NCBI RefSeq assembly: GCF_963576675.1
Contig: NC_088917.1
Span: 78,044,610 to 78,108,609, forward strand
Source: Euphorbia lathyris
Taxonomy: Eukaryota; Streptophyta; Magnoliopsida; Malpighiales; Euphorbiaceae
DNA length: 64,000 nt
Direction of reading: 5' to 3'
The position numbers and the translations under genes are program-made. Shown in pieces: positions 22,101 to 32,497 of this stretch. The notes beneath the pieces were generated by a model, which ran no database searches, was not told the origin of the DNA, and saw only the letters and a program-made list of their open reading frames with translations. Position 1 is the stretch's first letter. The number at the start of each line of letters is the position of its first letter.

Positions 22101-23232
22101 AGTGAAGATTAGTAATCAAGAGGAAGACAAGGATAGGCATTGCTGGGCCCTGACTAACAATGGAGCTTATTCCTGCAAATCGGCCTTTGATACTTTTACC
22201 CTCAACAGGTCCGATCCTCTCTCTGATACTTGGGAAGCCATTTGGGCCCTTAGAATTCCTTACCGAATTAGGAGTTTCCTGTGGCTGGGAGTTAAGGACA
22301 GGTTGCTTACTAATTCGGATAGGTACAGACGGCATTTGGTGGATTCTAAAGCTTGCAGTAGATGCAGAGGCCATGAGGAAACTTTGTGCCATGCTCTTAG
22401 AGACTGCTCTAAGAGTAAAGAGGTGTGGAAGAAAATTCTCCCAGACCACATCCTCTCTTCCTTCCTTGCACACTCTGAGTATGACTGGTTCTCTAATGGT
22501 GTGAGTGGGAAATTACTGGCTTACATGGAGCATGGTGACATTCTCTTTGCTATCATCTGTCACCAAATTTGGAAGTGGAGAAACGAGGAGATTTTTGGGG
22601 ATAAAACTGTTTTTATTCCTAACTTAGTTGAGTTCTTCTCGAAAAAACTCGTTATTATTACTGAGAGTTTCAAAGGGGATTCCCTTGCCAGATCTACCCA
22701 GAAAAGAGATGTCCACCTCGTTGGATGGAGCAGGCCGAGAGATAGGGTGGTGAAGCTGAATACGGATGGTTCCTGCCTTAAAAATGGGAAGATTGCCGCC
22801 GGAGGTGTTCTTAGAGATGCGGGGGGCGCCTGGCTGTCTGGGTTCACCCATAATCTGGGGTTGGGCTCTTCCTTTTCTGCGGAGCTTTGGGGTATTCTCT
22901 CTGGTATCAAGCTTGCCAAGAGTCTGGGTGTTAAGATGTTATCTGTGGAGTCTGATAATATGGAGGCCATCAAAATGATTTCTGATGATCATGCTATTTG
23001 TCTTAATAGTCGCAACCTTATCAAAGCTATTAAAAGACTTTGCTCTTCCTTTGAGTTCTTGAAGTTCAACCACATTTTCAGAGAGCAAAACCGGGTTGCA
23101 GATCGCTTGGCGGCGGCTGGGCATGAGGGGATGTTAGGCGTTACTACCCTTTCTGACCCTCCTATCTTTCTTTCTTCTCTTCTTTTAGAGGATAGGATTG
23201 GGGTTAGCTTTCCTAGGCTGATCCCAGGTTAG
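19132..23232 (+). pseudogene. LINE-A ORF2: endonuclease, reverse transcriptase, RNase H
   Basis: ORF2 begins MDFFVWNVRGAASKATR, an AP-type endonuclease that continues to VAGDFNDIALMSDQRG. A 12-G run at 19577-19588 shifts the frame. RT follows from about 20440 (KAPGVDGIPASFYHKHWD, PISLCNVLYKAITKIVANR, KLDLEKAYDR, RQGDPMSPFLF, FFADDVMIF). Then come the zf-RVT region (CSRCRGHEETLCHALRDC) and a plant RNase H domain (LNTDGSCLKNGK, AELWGILSGI, VESDNMEAIKM), ending SFPRLIPG. Breaks: TAG at 20883-20885, a small deletion and shift near 21246, TAG at 21757-21759, and a frameshift at the 15-C run 21972-21986. Confidence 0.94.
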
Positions 23233-23296
23233 GTGTTCTTTGTTTGTTTGTTTTCCTTTCCTGTTTCTACCAAAAAAAAAAACATCTGTGAGTCCA

Positions 23297-23738
23297 TTTA
23301 CATTTACAATGAATATCACTAGTTCCTACATATTGATGACTTGCTGTGTAGTGTAAAAAATGGATAATTAATTACGAAACTGGTGATTTTTAATACATGT
23401 TAGATTATGAATGAAGTTGGGAGATAATAATTCTAATGTTAGGTTTACGATAAATTATTTTGCATTATCTTATGAATTTATTAATTTTTGAATTAAATTT
23501 ATATATTTATTTATTAAATCGTGTCCATATTAGTCATTTACATCGTAACAGCAACGAGCAATCATAATTTTACCAAACACTAAGAATCAATAAAAAAGCA
23601 AACAAGCAAACAGCAAAAAGCAAAAAGCAAAAAGCAATCAGCAAACAACAACAATAAACAGTAACAAGTGAACCAAACGAGCCCTAAGTGTTTTAATTTT
23701 GAATTTGTTCATTAAATTTGTGAAGAATTTGTTAAATT
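23297..23738. other. Spacer between the two LINEs
   Basis: About 440 bp of AT-rich DNA with no gene. The part at 23540-23686 has repeated GCAAAAA words and ends AACGAGCCCT. This resembles the inverted end of 11917-12115, so it may be the right end of an old hAT-like element. Confidence 0.5.
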
Positions 23739-23795
23739 TGTGGAATTTTTTTTTTTTTTTGGTAGAAAAGGAAAAGAAAAACGAATAACAACAAA

Positions 23796-26700
23796 CTACC
23801 CAGGAATTAGCCTAGGGAAGCTAACCCCAATCCTATCTTCTAAGAGAAGATGAGAGATGAAACTAGGGGAAACAGGAAGGGTAGTAACGCCTAACGTCCC
23901 TTCATAGCCCGCCGTCGCCAAGCGATCAGCAACACGATTCTGCTCTCTAAAAATGTGTCTGAACTCTACGAACTCAAAGGAGGAGCAAAGCCTTATAATA
24001 GCTTTGATGAGGTTGCGACTGTTAAGACCCATAGAATGATTCTCAGAAATCATTTTGATTGCTTCCAAATTATCAGACTCCACAGAGAGCCTCTTAACAC
24101 CCAGCCTTTTAGCAAGATTGATTCCAGTAAGAATAGCCCAGAGCTCCGCAGAAAAGGAAGAACCCAACCCTAAATTCTGGGAGAACCCAGAAAGCCAGAC
24201 GCCCCCTACATCTCTAAGCACACCTCCAGCCGCAATCTTACCGTTACTGAGGCAGGAACCATCAGTATTCAGCTTCACAACCCCCTCTCTTGACCTGCTC
24301 CATCCCACGAGATGGACATCACAACACTGAGAGGCTCTGGCAAGGGACTCTCCTTTGAAACTATCGATAATAGAGAAAAGTTTTTTCGAGAAGAAATCAG
24401 CTAAGTTTGTCATAAAAACAGTTTTATCTCCAAAAATCTCATCGTTTCTCCATTTCCAAACTTGGTGACAGATAATAGCAAAGAAAATGTCACCATGCTC
24501 CATGTATGGAAGCAACTTTCCTCTAACACCATCAGAGAACCAGTCGACCTCAGAATGTGCCATGAAGGAAGAGAAAATATGGTGTGGGAGAATTTTCCTC
24601 CAAACCTCTTTACTATTAGAGCAATCTCTAAGAGCATGGCACAAAGTCTCAATATGGCCTCTGCATCTACTGCAAGCTCCAGAATCAGCCAAGTGCCTTC
24701 TGTGCCTATCCGAATTAGTAAGAAGCCTGTCCTTAACGCCCAGCCACAGGAAACTCCTAATACGGAAAGGAACTTTAAGGGTCCAAATCGACTTCCACAC
24801 ATCCGAGGGAGGATCAGATCTAAAGAGAGAGAAAGCTTCAAAGGCCGATTTGCAAGAATAAACTCCATTGTTAGTCAGCGCCCAACAGTGCCTATCCAAG
24901 TCTTCCTCTTGATTACTCACCTTCACTCCCCGCATTCTAAGGAGAGTCTCAAGGCTAAAGAAAGTATCAAACTTTGACCAGATCCAGTCCCCTTCCGAGT
25001 CAACCACATCGGCAATCCTCCAGTTGCGTATATCACTAGGCGGGGGGAAGAACACACCTCAATTAACGGTTTATCCCCAATCCAGTTATCAAACCAGAAA
25101 CTAATGGACTTACCATTCCCCACCTCCAGGCCAACTCCCAAGCAGAACTCATCAAACACAGCACTAAGTCCTTTCCAGAGGAAGGAACAATTAGCAACTC
25201 TCTCTTTCGGGCCCCCGAAGATTTTGTCTTTCCGATACTTACCACAAAGGAGGCGAACCCAAAGAGAGGAGGGGTTTTGCCACATACGCCAAAGGAGTTT
25301 CATTAATAAAACTTTATTATTGTCCTTTGCTTTCCTAATACCCAGACCCCCAGAATCTTTAGGCTGGCAAACCTCACTCCAAGGCACAAGATGGATCTTC
25401 CTGCCCTCCGCAGCTTCCCCCTACAGGAACCTACGGTTAATCTTGTCAAGATCATTAAGCACAAGATCCGGAAGCTTACAAGCCTGCATGATGTGATTGG
25501 GAGCAGCACAATTAACAGATTGAATTAACGTGAGGCGGCCAGCGAGAGACAGAGTCTTGGCTTTCCAAGTGGCACACTTCGAATTAGCTTTATCCAAAGT
25601 CTCTTTGAAGGAGCCTTTAGACACACGCTCACTATGGAGGGGAACGCCCAGATACTTCCCAAGAGAATCAGTAAGAGGAATACCTGAGAGATCACTTAAT
25701 CTCTTACAGACTCTCTGATTCATATTCTTAGAGCACATCATCCTAGATTTCTGGATATTAAGCTTCTGCCCAGAGGCCGAACAAAAACAATCCAGAATAT
25801 CCATAATGACTCTCAACTGCTCCTCATTACCCTCAAGAAAGATAAGGACATCATCTGCAAAGAATAAGTGAGTCACCTGGGGACAGAAGCTGTTGATCGC
25901 CACAGGGTGGAAACTCCCATTATCAATCGCATCCTGAATCAGGTGAGAGAACCTCTCCATAGCAATAACAAAAAGGAAAGGGCTCATAGGATCCCCCTGA
26001 CGGATTCCTCTGCCCGGGGAAAATTCCTCCGACATATCCCCATTGACCATAACTTGAAACACAGGAGAAGAAATACATACCTTAATTAAACTTCTCCAGC
26101 TGTCCGGGATTCTAGCTCTCTCAAGGCTCTCCATCAAGAAATCCCAATTAATTCGATCATAGGCCTTCTCTAAATCCAGCTTCAGAGCCACAATGCCTTT
26201 CATCCCCTTCCTAATCTTTATCGTGTGGACCATCTCTTGGGCGATCACCACATTATCCATCATTTGTCTACCAGGCACAAAGCTACCCTGATTCTGACAA
26301 ATGATCGCAGGAAGAATGCCACGGATTCTATTAGCCACAATCTTTGTAACAGTTTTGTAAAGAACATTACAAAGACTGATAGGTCTCATATGCAAAAAGG
26401 AAGAAGGCTTATCAATCTTAGGAATCAGAACCAGGAGGGTTCTATTAACCAGCTCAATATCCTTCGAACCACTGAACACCCCCAAGACAAAATTATAGAT
26501 GCCTTCCTTCACTACATCCCAATGCTTATGGTAAAAGCCCGCCGGAAGACCATCAATCCCAGGAGCTTTAGAAGCCCCAATGCTGAAGATAGCTTGGTCA
26601 ATCTCTTTTCGGGAAATAGGTTGAAAGGCCTCCTGACTACAATCCTCACTGATTAAAGGAAATGTAGCAATAGAGTGAGCCCTCTCCAAAAGAACAGGTT

Positions 26701-27895
26701 CCTCTTTGAACAGCTCTCTGTAGAAATCCAGGGCTAAGTTCCGAATAACCTCATCTTCATAAACCCAATCACCATTAGAATCCTTAATGGCCTCAATTCT
26801 ATTTCTCTGCCTTCTGATCAGGGTAGAGAGATGGAAGTATTTGGTATTACGATCCCCATCTCTAATCCAGGACTTCCGAGACTTCTGGAACCAAAGGAAC
26901 TCCTCCTGCCTAAGCACAGCCTCCAGCTCCTTCTGAAGGGTTCTGAGGAGGCCCTCAAGGCTATGATCAAACCTCCCCTCCAACCTGCGTTGAATGCCCT
27001 CCATCCTCTTTAATAACTTGTTCTTCCTTCTGATAATATGCCCAAACACATTCCTATTCCACCCCTGCACCTTATTCCTGAACCCTTCAGCAGCTTGCAG
27101 TACATACGAATGAGGTCTCCAACTCTCATGAACGAACTCTTTAAACTTAGGATGGGACTCCCAAGCCAACTGATACCGGAACGGTCTCTTACCCCTAGGA
27201 TGCTTACCTCTCAAAAGTCTAAACAAAATAGGACAATGATCCGAATGACGGAACGGGAGGTTCAACACAGAGCACTCGGGGAAGGAAGTTAGAGCTAAAA
27301 CATTAGCGTAGACTTTGTCCAATCGAACAAAAGTATTATTACGCTTCCAAGTGAATTTATGACCAGAAGCCCCCAGATCGGAAAGCCCACATAAATCCAT
27401 ACTATTCTTGTGATGCAGACAGCGATTAACATAATGATTGGATCCCCCTCTCTGATCACTCATAAAGGCGATATCATTGAAGTCACCCGCCACAAACCAG
27501 GGCTCCGAAATGCTGACACTCATAGAATAGAGAACCTCCCAGAGCCGTTTTCGATTAGACAAGATAGGGTCAGCATACACAAGGGTAATAAAAAAAGGAG
27601 TATTGCCGGAAATACTCACTTTACAATGAATGAACTGCTTATCCATGCTAAGAATATCAAAATGAATCTGATCTGGCCTCCAAAAAAGCCAAATCCCCCC
27701 AGCCCGGCCAGTTGCCTCCGATCTAACACAGTGCCAGTTCTTAAACTTCTTAACCACCTCATCTGCTTTCTCACCACTAATCTTAGTTTCCAAAAGAGCA
27801 AAACAAGATGGATTAAACTACTTAATAAGATCATTAATATGGATACGGGTAGCCTTGCTAGCCGCACCCCTAACATTCCAAAATAACAAATCCAT
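23796..27895 (-). pseudogene. LINE-B ORF2: endonuclease, reverse transcriptase, RNase H
   Basis: It starts at the ATG at 27895 (WNVRGAASKATRIH). A TAG at 27818-27820 stands where LINE-A has Gln. A 790-codon open stretch (25421-27793) then holds most of the endonuclease (VAGDFNDIAFMSDQRGG) and the RT (KAPGIDGLPAGFYHKHW, KLDLEKAYDR, RQGDPMSPFLF, FFADDVLIF). A second TAG at 25421-25423 stands where LINE-A has Trp. A frameshift lies near the C-run at about 25050. The last 419 codons hold zf-RVT (CSRCRGHIETLCHALRDC) and RNase H (LNTDGSCLSNGK, VESDNLEAIKM), ending SFPRLIPG. Confidence 0.94.
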
Positions 27896-27926
27896 AGAAA
27901 GGAGGACAACTGACCACACCCCTACC

Positions 27927-29843
27927 CTAAGCTAGGTATTTACTAGGGGCTCCTGAGAGCCTTACCGAGGTACCCCCGGGCCCCCTCTTATCTGGAAACG
28001 CCAAAGTGTTAAGGCCACTTTTTTGTTTTCCTTTAAGCTTTTTCATATTAGTTTTGTTAACTCCCATAGATTTCCCAATCCCAGGATCAATACCAGGAAC
28101 AGGAATACTAACCTCATTTGAATTCTTCATCCTTCTAGCTGTAAGGGTCAGGGTCCCCCCCTGGGCTTCATCCTTAGAGACAAAAAGTGGGTTCACAGAT
28201 TCAACCACCTTCTCGACTGGATCTACAGACTCTAATCCTGGAATACTCTCATCCATATGATTCTCATCTTGGTCTGACTCTTGAACTTCCTCAATCATCA
28301 GGGCCCCAAATCTGGACCCAGGCAAGGCTACTGAAGAAACCCCAGCCTCCTTTCTAGCTTTGAGGACAGGCTTCTCCTTGACATTTGGAATAACAGTAGC
28401 TTTAGGAGAAAGGGACTTAGAATTTGTGTTGATATCAGGAGGACGATTGTGAACCACTGCAGGTTGATTCCTACGTCTAGCGGGCCTCTTTGCCACCATC
28501 CAGGGACCAAAGTTCCCTTCATACCCCTGGTTCCCTCCAGTAATCCGCACACTACTCTCAACCCTCTCTATAACAACCCTCTCCCTTTTAGGGCAACCCT
28601 CCTGAGAATGACCATACATGCCACAATCATAACAGATGTTATGTAAACCTTCATACTCAATAAAGAACACTTTATCCTGAACACAGAACTTAGAAAGTAA
28701 AGGTTTAGCCAGATCAACATCTATACATACCCTAGCAAACTTACCCCTAATGGCCCCAATTGTAGTCTTGTCCACATGGTGGACCTTACCAACCAAACCT
28801 CCTATTTTACTCAGAAAGTTTTCACTGTAGTACTCAATGGGAAGGCCCGGGAATCTTACCCAAGTCAAGATCCTGTTAACCGAACAGTCGTGAGGATTAA
28901 AATTAGGAACCCAAGGCCTTAAGGCCAAAACATGATTGGAAATGATATATGGGCCTCCCTTGATAACCGAATTATAATCCTCAACCCTAGTAAATTTAAT
29001 GACATAGTAGTCATTTTCCAGGTCAGTAATACTGACTTTACCTTTCCTTGCCCACTGCGCTTGTATTCTTTGGGCAAAAGAGTTAAAACTAATTCGCTTA
29101 CCCAGGACAGTAACAATCAAAGACACCTTCCACTTCTCTCTAAGCTCACGCTTCTATGCAGCGGAAAGTCTAATGACCGGACAGAGAGGATCCTCCTGGC
29201 CATTATCTTCCTCATCAGAATCCGAGAACATATCATCAGAATCTCCCACCATTAAAACTTCCTCTAAAACCGGCTCTTCCTCAGCCACCCCCATGACCGT
29301 GTCCTTCCAAGAGTTTTTACCAATCTCGCTCATCTGAACCCTAGGTCTGGGGGAGACCGTCTTCCCATGAGCTACTCCTACAACACCCACCCTTCCCGAA
29401 TTATTAGAAACATCCAGACCCGAGGCAGCCTGCCTCCCCGTCGTAGCCCCTGCCTGCCCCTCACAGCCCGGAGGAGAGGATCCCGCGCAAGGCACTGCAC
29501 CGACAGCCCCAGCCCACTGCCCGACCGAGGAGCCGGCAGCGCCTGGGCAGTGCCCGGCACTATCGGCGCATAGCCCTGCGCCAGGCACCCCCGGCCCCAC
29601 TTCTCCCCTCGAGATTGGGGGAGCCTTACCCCCGGCATCAGAAAACCCAGCCGCCCGTATCTCCCATTGATCCGCACCCATCCGCGACAACCTTGTCGAA
29701 TCTGCCGCCTGTGGATCGCAAAGATCCGTCCCCAGCCGCACGGGCGGCGCCCGCGAGAACCCTGCCGACGCACCATCCATACCCACGAGATCCCTACCGA
29801 CGCTCCTGGATTCCCCTGCCTCCACCCCGCCAAGCGCCCCACC
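27927..29843 (-). pseudogene. LINE-B ORF1 (DUF4283 and CCHC knuckle)
   Basis: Read from the element's 5' end, a Gly/Ala-rich leader is followed by an acidic patch (FSDSDEEDN) and DPLCPVIRL, then a TAG at 29154-29156. The frame continues without a shift through DUF4283 (SLIVTVLGKRISFN to LRPWVPNF), the knuckle CYDCGMYGHSQEGC, and a 3' region ending RLSGAPSKYLA. The open frame also runs upstream by chance into the flanking DNA (to 29888); that part is not element sequence. Confidence 0.9.
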
Positions 29844-29860
29844 TGTGGAATTTTTTTTTT

Positions 29861-30660
29861 GATATATCTGTTCATTTTCCAAACACACGAATTAAATGAG
29901 ATTGGAATGAGACAAAATTTATACTTGCTAGGTAACAGAGTATTTATGTTTGATTTTAAAATTCACAAAGTTTGAAAAGAATATGTAACAAAAAGGTAAT
30001 GTTTGATGTGTCAGATTATAATTGGTCGAGTTTTCTTAGACTCGAACTATGCTACAATTTTCAGTATTTTTCACATTTTATAATGAGATACTTTATTTAT
30101 TTCTAAATAATAATGTATTTATTTATTTATTGTAATAATGTAGTATTATTTTATTTTAGTAATGATGATGTCCAAACGAGTATATTTATGTGGATGCGAA
30201 TTGCGAGATTACAGCTTGGTGTGAGGATCATTTTTCTTTATTATCCTTAAATAAAATACTATAGGCTAAGATTTTAGTTGAGATTTGTATTTAAATAATG
30301 TCACGCGTCTTATCACACTGATTTAGTATAAAAATAAACTAGAAATTTAGGATAACTTTTGGCTAAATAATTATATTTATATCAAGAGTCAATTTAAATT
30401 TTATTACAAACTCAGATACTACATTAGATTAATAAAATTGTACTTTTTTAATTTATCTTTAATGAATTGGATAAGAGATTAATTATATTGATAGCAGATT
30501 AAGTTTATTCTATGGTTTTTTATATGTTCAAAAGATAACAATAAATCTTAAAGAACAAAAATAAATAAATAAATATATAGTATGAGAATATTTTTCTTAA
30601 TTTTTTAATAAAATACTTTATTTTATTAAATTACCGAATAAAAAAAATGAAGATTACGAA
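29861..30660. other. AT-rich intergenic DNA
   Basis: No gene or clear repeat structure; poly-A/T tracts and ATTTATTT-type low complexity only. Confidence 0.6.
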
Positions 30661-32015
30661 TGTAAATGAGCTGAGCCGCTAATGATGTTTGACTCGATAA
30701 AAATTCGAATGTATTCGGCTCGATTTATAAATGAGTCGAACTTGAGCACAACGAAGCTCGGTTTAAAAGTTCACGACCAGACTCGATTATAAAAATTATG
30801 AACAAACTCATGAAAAAACTCGATTATAATGTTCATGAACACGCTTGTGAGCAAGCTTGGTTTGATTTCTTTTCAATAATAATATTTTCATGAAAGAGGA
30901 AAGCTAAAACAACGTAGTTTTGTGGAAACTTTAGTTTTTTTTTTTTTTTAGATAACAGACAGAACCGAAAAAAAGCAAGAACAAACAGCAATAGAACCGA
31001 AAAAAAAATCAAGAAGCCAGAAGTCTCAAACAGGGCATGCCTGCACGATCTTCATAAAGAAGAGGAGATAACAAGACAGGAGCTGTCGGAAGCTTTAGTT
31101 TTATACATTTAAAAACTATGTCATTTTGTGTTTCAAAAAAAAAACTATGTCATTTTGTGTTAAAAAAATTTCAAATCAATATAATTAATGAAAATAATTA
31201 ATGAGTTTCTTGCGAGCAAAGTTCATGAACTGAATTAATGAACTGTTCACGAGCAAAACTCGTGAACGGACCCGTTAATAAGCTTATGAATAGCCCGTGA
31301 TCAACTCACGAACAAAATATCGAGTTCAATCTCGTCAATTTTCTGACAAACCGAGTTTGAGCAAACCAAAACTCAATTCGGATTGACTCGATTATAGCGT
31401 AATGAAGATATTGATAGTTTAATGGAGTTTTTAATATTCAATATTTAAATTTGTTAAGTAAAATTAAAATGTGAAATGTTTGAAGTTATTGATTTTTTTT
31501 TAAATTGGAATTGGAAGTTTTTGACTTAATAGAACAATTTGCATACAAGGGATTTGAAACTCAGAAAATTCAAGACAATCGGATGTTATTAAGAGCGTTT
31601 TGGGATAAAAAGAGCGGTTTTGATCAATTTTAGAGGTTTGACCACCGAAACCGCTGATTGAAGTGTTTGATGGAGAGATGTTTGAGAGAGAGTTTTGGGA
31701 TGAAAACGCTAATTTAAGGAGCTTTTTCAATTAGGCGTTTTGCAATATTAAAATTAATGGACTTCAAAAAAAACATACATTGTTTTACATTTTTTCTTTG
31801 GAAAAATATTACTATTAAAATAATCGGACCAATCTTACTTCTGAGTGTGTTCATAATGTTACAATCGAGCTTGCTTATGAGTTGTTCATGAACCGATAAT
31901 CGAGTATGCTCGCAAACTTTCAAGTTGAACTTTGCCGTGCTCAAGCTCGACTCGTTTATAAATCGAGATTCAAGCTTTTATCGAGCCGAATACCGAGCCG
32001 CTCGACTCATTTACA
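30661..32015. repeat. Old long-TIR transposon, non-coding, copy 1
   Basis: The two ends are long imperfect inverted repeats: TGTAAATGAGCTGAGCCGCT at 30661 against GAGCCGCTCGACTCATTTACA at 31995-32015. Both continue inward for ~150 bp with words such as GGCTCGATTTATAAATGAG and AGCTTG/CAAGCT. The middle is AT-rich and has no protein frame. A related copy is at 42876-43650. No TSD could be fixed, so the superfamily is open. Confidence 0.7.
30939..31087 (-). mobile_element. Short retroposon inside the long-TIR element
   Basis: An inserted block starting with a T-run (a minus-strand poly-A tail) and bordered by a 15-bp repeat, GGAAACTTTAGTTTT at 30924-30938 and GGAAGCTTTAGTTTT at 31088-31102. The related copy of the host element near 43110-43125 has a single uninterrupted site (TTTTAGTTTTATATG), which shows the empty state. 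It could be a SINE or the 3' tail of a truncated LINE. Confidence 0.75.
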
Positions 32016-32350
32016 ATAAAATAAATTTAAAATCAATTTCTTTTTTTTTTTATGAATTTAGCCTTTATTCCTACAATTTTTTTGATAATTACCTTTATTC
32101 CTACAAAAAGAATTTAAATATTGTCAAAGAAACTTTTTTTTAATTGTCACTCCAAATGTAATTTGAGATTATTCTATTGCTTAATTAACTAATATTTTTT
32201 TTTTTGAAGAAATTAACTAATATTTTTTTTTTGGTGAACATTAACTAATATTTTTACTTAAAAAAAAACTAATATTTTGGTTTAAAAAAATAAAATAAAA
32301 TAATTAATGAACTAATTACAGTTGTTAAGCTTTGTTTATGTTCATCAAAG
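32016..32350. other. AT-rich upstream region of the potassium transporter gene
   Basis: Repeated AACTAATATTTTTTTT-type blocks (four at about 32185-32280) and poly-T runs; no gene. Confidence 0.55.
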
Positions 32351-32356
32351 CACGTG
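32351..32356 (+). promoter_or_regulatory. G-box (CACGTG) near the KUP gene start
   Basis: CACGTG lies 142 bp upstream of the ATG, close to the likely transcription start. Such boxes bind bHLH and bZIP factors. Function here is inferred from position only. Confidence 0.4.
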
Positions 32357-32497
32357 ATATACACAAAGGCGCTGCTTTTTCTGTTACATCCTCTTGAGAG
32401 CCAAATCTCTCTTACTTTTCATTTCCAATTCAAAGAAAATTCATCAAACCCTAACGAATTATTCCCCTAATCCAATTCATTTCTGTTTCCCTTCACC

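Larger units (their letters stand above)
12187..23280 (+). mobile_element. LINE-A: L1-type non-LTR retrotransposon split by a CACTA element
   Basis: A plant L1 with ORF1 (DUF4283 and CCHC knuckle) and ORF2 (endonuclease, RT, zf-RVT, RNase H), ending in a short poly(A). A target-site duplication of about 16-17 bp containing ACATCTGTGAGTCCA lies at 12170-12186 and 23280-23296. Without the inserted CACTA element (14245-19027) it is about 6.3 kb. Both ORFs carry nonsense codons and frameshifts. It lies tail to tail with LINE-B, a close relative. Confidence 0.95.
23756..29843 (-). mobile_element. LINE-B: L1-type retrotransposon, same family as LINE-A
   Basis: Minus-strand L1 of about 6.1 kb. Its poly(A) is the T-run ending at 23760. 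A 17-bp TSD beginning TGTGGAA and continuing with T's lies at 23739-23755 and 29844-29860. ORF1 (DUF4283, CCHC) and ORF2 (endonuclease, RT, RNase H) match LINE-A along their length. The 5' end begins inside a GC-rich ORF1 leader and may be slightly truncated. It has fewer breaks than LINE-A. Confidence 0.95.

Noticed and set aside
11917..23686. A single intact hAT element enclosing LINE-A
   Set aside because: The ends look alike, but no 8-bp duplication could be matched at the two borders, so it is listed only as tentative ends.
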